NCBI GenBank assembly: GCA_031002005.1
Contig: CM061920.1
Location: forward strand, 107,815,447 to 107,879,446
Reading direction: 5' to 3'
Origin: Vandiemenella viatica
Taxonomy: Eukaryota; Arthropoda; Insecta; Orthoptera; Morabidae
Length of the DNA stretch: 64,000 nucleotides
This document shows, in pieces, positions 57,912-64,000 of the stretch (position 1 is the first letter of the stretch; each line of letters opens with the position of its first letter). The notes below the pieces were generated by a model. The model did no database searches. It saw only the letters and a list, made by a program, of their open reading frames with translations, and was not told where the DNA came from. The position numbers were made by a program, and so were the translations under genes.

Positions 57912-58376
57912 GTACAACTCTCTTGTGCGTCTACATTTGGACTATTGTTGTGCCATTTGGGATCCGTTTCGTAAGGAATTGATCGAAAGTATACAGAAAG
58001 TACAGAGAAGAGCCGCTCGATTCGTGACCGCTTGCTACAGTCCTTATGAAAGCGTCACAGAAACTGATTAGTAGACTAGGCTGGGAGTCTCTGGTAGATA
58101 GACGACGCACGTTTCGTTTAAACTTATTGGTAACCATGCGTACTCCCACTTTCACTTTTGAGTGTAGTGAAATACTTCTTCCACCAACCTATTTGAGCCG
58201 GAATGACAGGAAAGATAAGATTAGAGAAATAAGGTGCCGCAATGATTCTTATATGAATTCTTTTTTCCCTCGTACCATTAGGGATTGGAATGCAAAACAA
58301 CGAGATTAGCTGAGCACCCTCTGCCACCCACAATTTTGTGAATTGCAGAGTATATATGTAGATGTAGATGAAAACG
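57912..58376 (+). pseudogene. CR1-type LINE 3' end with GTAGAT tail
   Basis: The plus strand encodes SLVRLHLDYCCAIWDPF, IQKVQRRAARFV, LGWESLVDRR and FFPRTIRDWN, the region after the reverse transcriptase palm in CR1/L2-like LINEs. The 3' end is ATGTAGATGTAGATG, a short microsatellite tail characteristic of several insect CR1-type elements. One stop or frame change occurs near 58067. It is a severely 5'-truncated insertion inside the purine-rich LINE. Confidence 0.88.
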
Positions 58377-58719
58377 GGAAAGTATATGTCGAACTGAATC
58401 TCATACGCCGTGATTAGTGATCGATAAGAAGACAAACAACTTGGCGGAAACATGGAAGCAAGATTAGGAGTTCAAAATAATTTACTAATCAAAGAGGGAA
58501 GGCGATAAAGAAAGCAGACAGACGAGACTGAACTAGGAGTAAACAGAAATGCTGTCGTTATCACAATTTGTTTAACAGCTATGACTGGGAAATGCTTTAA
58601 CGGAAAAACAGGAATGTATTTCGGAGAAAGAGAATTGGGTTGTATTAAATTCTCAAATAAGATATAAATGCCAGCAGAGAGTAAAATAAAATCAAGGTGA
58701 TTTTGAAAGCTATCATTAA

Positions 58720-59028
58720 CAAATGTAAACGTGTGCTATGAAAATTAATTAGGAAAAACCTCGTTTTTAGCAGGTAAAGGAAACATACATTAAATTGAAA
58801 GGAAAATTTGTAGGTCGATTAAGAACTTTGATTATTTGGGAAGTAGTATCACAGAAGATAGTTCTCAAAATGGGGGGGGGGGGGAAATGTTGGCCTGAAA
58901 ATTAAAATTCTATAGAAATATGGAACAGAAAAAGAAACTAACAAAATGTTTTATTTGGGGTGTTGTATCGTGTGACGCTGAAAGGTGGACTTTAAGGAAA
59001 AAATATGGACGAACAATGTTAGTACTAG
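58720..59028 (+). pseudogene. Old LINE remnant, interrupted by the LTR element
   Basis: Across frames one reads FDYLGSSITEDSS and, further on, WGVVSCDAERWTLRKKYG, matching the usual YLGSxITED and YGxETWTLRK landmarks of RTE-like or related LINE proteins. The frame changes at the G run (58873-58886). The text stops exactly where the LTR begins at 59029; the remainder should lie beyond 64000. Confidence 0.45.
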
Positions 59029-59472
59029 TGAAGTGAACTACACTTAATGGTTCCTTGAGGTTTATTACTATGTACACAAAACACTGGTAAACAATAACAA
59101 ATTTGGTACAGTTAGCGGATGACCGTCGAGAAATTTAGCCTGGTCCTGATCCGGGGTAGAGAGAGACGGCTTCTACTTCTCGCGAACTACCGGTGGTCTT
59201 CTGTAGTTGAAGCTGGTTCCGCGGTCAGGCCGAAACTGGCGGTGGAGCGTCCGGCTACGCTTATATAGGCGGCCTGGCGCAGGAATTCCGTTGTGTGGTA
59301 GTACGGCGACCTCTGTAAGAAATAGTCCCACTTAGCCTCTAGATGATTCTATTTGTTTTCCTGGTTTGTTTTGATGCCTCTGCGCCTGTTTGGAGTCGTA
59401 TATGTATCCCGGCGTGCAGGCGCGTTGTGTGTGAGGTCTGCCTGGCAGGGGCCTTTACTGGCAGACTGAACA
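59029..59472 (-). repeat. 3' LTR of the gypsy element
   Basis: 444 bp, TG...CA ends on both strands (TGTTCAG at 59472 and, at the other end, CTTCA at 59029 in element orientation). It carries a TATATAAG box and an AATAAA signal (59066-59061), the latter about 33 bases before the LTR end. The left flank is ACTAG; the matching target duplication would be beyond the window. Confidence 0.92.
59259..59267 (-). promoter_or_regulatory. LTR TATA box
   Basis: TATATAAGC on the minus strand, about 205 bases into the LTR in element orientation and upstream of the AATAAA at 59066-59061, where a U3 promoter is expected. Confidence 0.6.
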
Positions 59473-59474
59473 TA

Positions 59475-59484
59475 CCTCCCTCCC
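59475..59484 (-). other. Polypurine tract
   Basis: GGGAGGGAGG on the minus strand, two bases before the TG of the 3' LTR, the normal place for plus-strand priming. A run of about 15 G on the plus strand (from 59485) adjoins it and may vary between copies or assemblies. Confidence 0.8.
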
Positions 59485-59511
59485 GGGGGGGGGGGGGGGA
59501 AGCGATGTCTG

Positions 59512-60860
59512 CGACGTCTGCGAGGTCGTCTGCCGCGACGCCCTGGAGCAGACTATGAAGGCTACCTCCAGGGGAGTACGGAGCTGTTCCCCTGGCGATG
59601 CGTGCCGACCTGCGTCGTGGTGCAGGTTGTGGTGGAGGAACTTGTGGAGCTAACGGCATCGGTTCGTCGGCGTCGATGGCCGGGGGCTGTACGGTGGGCG
59701 CTGAAGATGGTCCCCGCAGGTGGTCGAGAGGCTGCGGCTGAAGGGTGTCGGAGCGACCGACAGGTTGTGGCGTCGGTGGTGGCGCTCCTTCCTTGAGGTG
59801 GCAGGGAAGGAGAGGAAGAAGTGGATGGCCGTGGCCGTGGTGGAAGAGGACGGTGCCGTGGGGTAGCGGAGACGTAGTTGGTTTCGATGGCGTCGCACTA
59901 TCCGGCCATCCAGGCTGACGTCGAACAGTTGGCGGCCCCGGGGCCGCTGGATGACCCCCGGAAGCCAACCGGCCCGGGAGCCAAACCCGCGGGCCCAGAC
60001 TAGGGAGCCCGGGGTGAAACGGAATGGGCCCGAAGGTACCTGTACTTTGGGCGGGGGTAATAGGAGATGGAGGAGAGTGCGAGGTTGGCGGCCATGCAGC
60101 AATTCCGCCGGGCTTTTGGCCCCCACTGGAGTGGTTCGATAGGAACTGAGGAAGAGTGTCAATGCCTCTTCGAGTTTGTGACTTGTGGTGTATTTGGTCA
60201 TTTGGGTTTTGAATGTTCTGACTAGCCGTTCCGCCTCCCCGTTAGATTGGGGGTGGAAGGGCGGGGTGAGGAGGTGTTGGATATTGTTGGCGGTACAGAA
60301 GGATAGGAATTCCCGACTTCGAAATTGCGGTCCGTTATCTGTGACGATAGGCGTATGGTAATCCTTCGATGGAAAAGATCTTCGTGAGGGCTGAAATGGT
60401 GACCTCTGTGGTGATTGTGGAGCAACGGACGACATATGGGAAGTGGGAAAAGGCATCCGTCACTAGGAGCCACTGGTGGCCTAGGAATGGGCCAGCGAAG
60501 TCGAGGTGAATGCGTTCCCAGGGTCCGGACGGTGCCGGCCAGGAAAGGAACTTTTGAGGGGGGCGGGGCAGTTGTCGGGCACAGATGGTACAGCGCCGCA
60601 CCATCTCCGTGACATTCCGTGGTAAGGCCGATCCAGAATACATGGCGTCTGGCAAGGGATTTGGTGCGGGCAATTCCCCAGTGTCCTTGGTGGAGAGTTT
60701 GGAGGATTGTCGGCTTGTAGGGATCTCGGAACGACGACCCTCGGGGTGGAATTTGGTTCTGTGCGGAGGAAGCACTCCCTCTACTACTGAGAGCTGGTGG
60801 CGGATGGAGTAGTAGAACTTGAGGTCTTGATGATGGCGTGGAGGGGAACGTGTTTGCCAC
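59512..60860 (-). pseudogene. Integrase region of pol, several frame changes
   Basis: Integrase inserts the cDNA into the host chromosome. The N-terminal HHCC zinc site is split: LHQGHWG and RRHVFW lie in one frame (about 60750-60690) and RRCTICARQ in another (about 60610). The core has the first Asp in HLDFAGPF (about 60500), the second in VTDNGPQF (about 60345-60330, after another frame change), and the Glu in QSNGEAERLVRTF. After SLVWARGFG, a C-terminal binding region and a Pro/Arg-rich tail (PRRRSARIARG) follow in a further frame from about 59968. All three catalytic residues are present; the defects are frame breaks only. Confidence 0.88.
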
Positions 60861-62542
60861 CCGTGTTGGATGTGGTGTCGGATGACACGGAGGAGGGGGT
60901 CCTCCCCTGTGGCTGCCGCGACTTTTGAGGCCGTGACTGGAAATGTCTTCAGTGCTTCTTGTATGTCATCGTCGATCTGGAACACCAGAAGTTCCGACTT
61001 GTCGAAGGCAAGGTCTGGTCCCTGCGGTAGTCTGGATAAGGCGTCTGCATTGGCATGCCTGGAGGTGGTACGGAAATGCATGGTATATCTGAACTGGGAC
61101 AGGAATAGTGCCCAACGCTGGATGCGGTGGGATGTTTTGGTAGGCAGACGTGTGGACGGATCAAATAGTGATAGGAGTGGCTTGTGGTCGGTAATGAGAT
61201 GAAAAGAAATCCCATATAAAAGGGAATAGAATTTGGAGCAGGCAAAAACAATAGCTAGCGCCTCTTTCTCGATTTGAGAATATTTAAGCTGAGCAGCCGA
61301 TAGGGCTTTGGAGATGTAAGCTACGGGGCGTTCCGTGCCATCTGGTAATTTATGAGACAGAACTGCCCCCACACCGTAATCGGATGCATCTGTGGCAAGT
61401 ATCAAGGGGAGGTTTGGAGTGTATGGCATGAGGCATGCTGCGGACTTGAGCTGCTGTTTAAGGGTGTGGAATGCGGTCTCGCAAGCTGGGGTCCAACGGA
61501 ACGGGACATTCTTGCGACAGAGGTGGTACAGGGGTGCTGCCACTTGTGCTGCTGAGGGTATAAATTTTCTGTAGTATGAAATCTTGCCTAAAAAAGATTT
61601 CAACTGATGTAGATCCTGAGGCCGAGGTAAGTTGGAAATAGCGTCCACATAGGAAAATGCTGGGGAAATGCCTTCCTGAGCGATGATGTGACCCAGGTAG
61701 GAAATGGATTGTTGAAAAAATTGACACTTGGAAAGGTTGCATTTCAATCCTGCTGCACGGAGGCGGAGGAAGAGTAGGCGGAGGTTGGTCATGTGTTCGG
61801 CAGCGGAGGGTCCCGTGACGACTATGTCGTCGAGATAGTTGATGCATCCCGGAATATCCTGGAGAAGTTGTTCGAGATACCGTTGAAAAATCGCTGGAGC
61901 ACTGGCCAAGCCGAACATGAGCCGGTTGAGTTGGAAGAGGCCAGAGGGAGTGTTGATGACTGTGTATTGTCGGGACTGGATATCCAAAGGGATTTGAAGG
62001 TATGCTTCTGCCAGGTCAATTTTTGTAAAGTAGGTACCTCCTGCTAGTTTACGGAAGAGGTCGTCCGGTCTCGGAAGTGGATGTCGTTCTACCAGCAGAT
62101 GCGGGTTGACGGTGGTCTTAAAGTCACCACAGAGACGTAAGCGGCGTCCTGGCTTCTGAACTATGACCAACGGCGTGGCCCAGGGGCTGAACCGCACCGG
62201 CTGGAGGATCCCTTCGTCTTGGAGACGTTGAAGTTCTTCCTGAAGTGGTTGTTGAAGCGCTACGGGTACCTGGCGTGCCCGGAAGTATCGAGGCCGTACG
62301 TCCGGCCGGAGTTGGAGTGATGCTTCGAAGTCCTTTGCACAGCCGACGCCTGGTGAGAACAGGTCCTGAAACTCGGTGCAAAGGGCGTCCACTTCAGGAA
62401 AAGGAACATGCTGAGATACGAGGTGTATGTTATCCTCAATTGAAAATCCGAATAAGCGGAAAGCGTCCAGTCCAAATAAGTCTGCTGTGAGAGAACTGTT
62501 AACTACTAAAAAGGGGACTGAACGATGTACAGACTTATACAT
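60335..62542 (-). pseudogene. Reverse transcriptase and RNase H region of pol, long open frame
   Basis: 735 codons are open. Residue landmarks: reverse transcriptase from about 85 to 290 with motif A KIDLAEAYLQIP (Asp176), FGLASAPAIFQ, and the catalytic YLDD at 236-239, intact; tether with SFLGKISYYRKFIP; RNase H from about 378 with Asp385 (ATDASDYG), Glu427 (EKEALA), Asp452 (TDHKPL) and Asp500 (NADALSR), all present. The frame continues into the integrase region, although the stretch between about residues 595 and 645 is out of register. The Met at 62542 is internal to the protease-RT linker and is probably not a real start; translation would come from gag-protease upstream. Confidence 0.93.
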
Positions 62543-62592
62543 GACGTTTGCTGTGAATTGTCCCAGGAGTGCTATTTCCTGTTTGTTGTATG

Positions 62593-63809
62593 TCAGGAGG
62601 CGCTTGGGGGCCGGCGAGAGGGGGGCGAGCCAATTTGCACATAAGTAGTATAATTAAGCAATGAGACTGCTGCTCCTGTGTCGACTTGTAGGCGCAGGGG
62701 CTTGCCATTGACCGTAACGTCAATAAAAAGTTTGGATGCTGTGGAAGTGTCTACCTGATTGATATCCATAGGTGCGCCGCTCAACCTGTCTTGGTAAGAC
62801 CCTGGGCGGCGAGAGCCGGGATTGGCATTGGTGGTGTTGGTGCGGCAGACGGACGCCAGGTGTCCTTCCTTGCCGCAACGTGAGCATTCAGCCCAACGAT
62901 CCGGACAATTTTCCCTCTCATGTGCTGAATAACAGGCGGGGCAGGAGGGTAGGCGGAGCGGGCTGCGGCGTCGGCGCTGCGGGATCCGCTGCTGCTGCCG
63001 AGACTTGGTGCCCCTGCCGGAACGGGCCGGTTCGATGTCCTTCTGAGGAAGCGGTCCCCGGTTGTGGTGTCGGGAGGAGCGCGACTGGGAGCTCTGGATG
63101 GCGGCGACGTCCTGTGTGTCCTCTACGTCGGTTCGGATTGCGGCCACATCCGCCCAGGACTCAGGCGGCGATCTGCGGCCGTAGATATTTTCGAATTTGT
63201 AGGCAAGTTCGATGACCTGCTCCAGGGATGGGTCCTCTAACTTGAGGGCGTCATGCCGGAGTGCGGCATCTGGTGCAGCCTGTATGATGTGATCACGCAC
63301 CATGTCGTCGGCGTAGGATTCGTGGGAACAACGAGTTTGAAACTTACATTTTCTGCTAAGGCCTTGGAGTTCGGCCGCCCACTGGCGATACGTCTGATCG
63401 GGCTTCTTCCGGCATTGATAGAATTCGACGCGGGCCGCGACGACATGGTACCGGCGTCTGTAGTATGCATTCAGTGTCGTACAGATGGTCGTGAAGGTGA
63501 GGGTGTCGGGGTCTTGTGGCTGAAGTTTGGTGAGCAAGACATACATCTTCGATTGGTTCCAGGAAAGGAAATATGCACGCTGGTCTTCTTCTTTGGATAT
63601 GTGATGAATTGCGAAGTGTTGTTTTATGCGCTTCTCGTAGGTCTCCCATTCCTTCGACGTCGTCGTTGAATGCTGGGAACGGAGGCGGGGCCGTGGGTTG
63701 GCGGAGATTCCTGACTTCCGCAATCAGTTGTCTCTGAGATTCGAAGAAACTGATGTAGAAGTCCTTGGAGGAACTGTTGCCATTCCGTAGGTGCTGCTGG
63801 CGTAGCCAT
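62593..63809 (-). pseudogene. Gag and protease region, frame-broken
   Basis: Gag coats the RNA and forms particles; protease cleaves the polyprotein. The likely start is the Met at 63809 (MATPAAPTEWQQFLQGLL), about 18 bases after the primer-binding site, but its frame is lost by 63724. The main frame (63723-62593) carries the capsid-like helical region, an Arg-rich stretch, two zinc knuckles (CPACYSAHERENC, then CSRCGKEGHLASVC) near residues 261-293, and the protease active site VDTGAAVSLL (Asp348). It stops soon after. The pol frame begins one base out of register at the G run (plus strand) near 62617-62624. Because protease is in frame with gag, this break falls inside protease and is unlike a programmed gag-pol shift. 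Confidence 0.9.
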
Positions 63810-63826
63810 GATGGTCGAGAGTTCTT

Positions 63827-63844
63827 ATCCCAACCTTGTCGCCA
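63827..63844 (-). other. Primer-binding site
   Basis: TGGCGACAAGGTTGGGAT on the minus strand, one base after the 5' LTR end. TGGCGAC at the start matches the PBS class that uses a tRNA ending in GTCGCCA (tRNA-Arg in 412/mdg1-type elements). The rest was not matched to a specific tRNA. Confidence 0.7.
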
Positions 63845-63845
63845 C

Positions 63846-64000
63846 TGAAGTGAACTACACTTAATGGTTCCTTGAGGTTTATTACTATGTACACAATAAC
63901 ACTGGTAAACAATAACAAATGTGGTACAGTTAGCGGAATGACCGTCGAGAAATTTAGCCTGGTCCTGATCCGGGGTAGAGAGGACGGCTTCTACTTCTCG
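63846..64000 (-). repeat. 5' LTR of the gypsy element, truncated by the window edge
   Basis: 155 bases matching the start (plus-strand sense) of the 3' LTR at 59029, with one substitution and three one-base indels. It includes the AATAAA signal. Confidence 0.92.

Larger units (their letters stand above)
59029..64000 (-). mobile_element. Ty3/gypsy LTR retrotransposon, runs off the window
   Basis: On the minus strand the order is 5' LTR (from beyond 64000 to 63846), primer-binding site, gag-protease, reverse transcriptase-RNase H, integrase, polypurine tract and 3' LTR (59472-59029). Integrase after RNase H places it in Ty3/gypsy. There is no envelope frame. Over the 155 shared bases the LTRs differ by one substitution and three single-base indels, so the insertion is young. 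All frame breaks I see in the coding region are small indels. It interrupts an older LINE at 59028. Confidence 0.95.

Noticed and set aside
57043..57917. Several Leu/Phe/Ser-rich minus-strand frames that look like membrane proteins
   Set aside because: The whole stretch is pyrimidine-rich on that strand, which yields Leu, Phe and Ser codons by composition alone.
62593..62650. Programmed gag-pol frameshift
   Set aside because: The break falls after the protease active site rather than between gag and protease, and sits at a simple G run, so a plain indel is more likely.
62772..63215. 147-codon plus-strand frame with many Cys and Trp
   Set aside because: It is antisense to the gag nucleocapsid region; its composition reflects the Arg/Pro-rich sense strand.
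1..64000. CRISPR arrays, bacterial operons, riboswitches or origins
   Set aside because: The sequence is clearly eukaryotic. The only regular spacing (33-35 kb) is a satellite-like array without unique spacers.

Overview
This 64 kb window looks like intergenic or intronic DNA from a large, AT-rich insect genome. I could not support any intact host gene. The recognisable coding sequence is all mobile-element debris: Tc1/mariner, hAT, Penelope-like, several LINEs, a Ty3/gypsy LTR element and many tRNA-derived SINEs. The Tc1-like element at 4331-5734 resembles one I associate with grasshopper genomes, so a polyneopteran insect (orthopteroid, stick insect or cockroach/termite relative) is my best guess. 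That is recall, not a search result.

Layout. 0-4 kb: SINEs of three families and a 228-bp palindromic insertion. 4.3-5.7 kb: a complete but dead Tc1-like transposon. 5.7-13 kb: mostly featureless, with a MITE at 12.1-12.6 kb that has 163-bp inverted arms. 13-16 kb: a SINE, an eroded LINE end with a 184-bp tandem duplication, a small hAT MITE and another SINE. 20.1-21.5 kb: a nearly open Penelope-like element (reverse transcriptase plus GIY-YIG nuclease) with a hammerhead-like core just past its ORF. 22-25 kb: SINEs. 27-28 kb: an internally deleted hAT element with a perfect 8-bp target duplication. 28.4-30.5 kb: a GC-richer block, a full-length SINE and a fold-back repeat carrying a second hammerhead-like core. 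31-36.5 kb: a CR1/Jockey-group LINE split by a 3.6-kb composite insertion that contains a fold-back repeat and a 280-bp tandem array. 37-41 kb: a mariner-like derivative and a cluster of SINEs. 44.7-46.5 kb: a decayed BED-finger hAT transposase. 49.4-50.6 kb: a second short hAT element and a LINE fragment. 51.9-52.5 kb: a hAT MITE containing a SINE. 57-64 kb: an old LINE invaded first by a CR1-type 3' end and then by a Ty3/gypsy element whose 5' LTR runs off the window.

How the parts relate. None of these elements looks able to move on its own from the sequence shown. The autonomous types carry stops, frame breaks or lost catalytic residues, and the short ones (MITEs, SINEs, deleted hATs) would depend on enzymes supplied from elsewhere. 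Target duplications around several SINEs, the hATs and the TA-flanked elements give firm boundaries. Nesting gives relative ages: LINE before composite insertion; LINE before CR1 tail and LTR element; hAT MITE before SINE.

The least explained structures are the two hammerhead-like cores, the composite insertion with its tandem array, the palindrome at 2.8-3.1 kb, and the GC-richer block near 28.5-29.1 kb.
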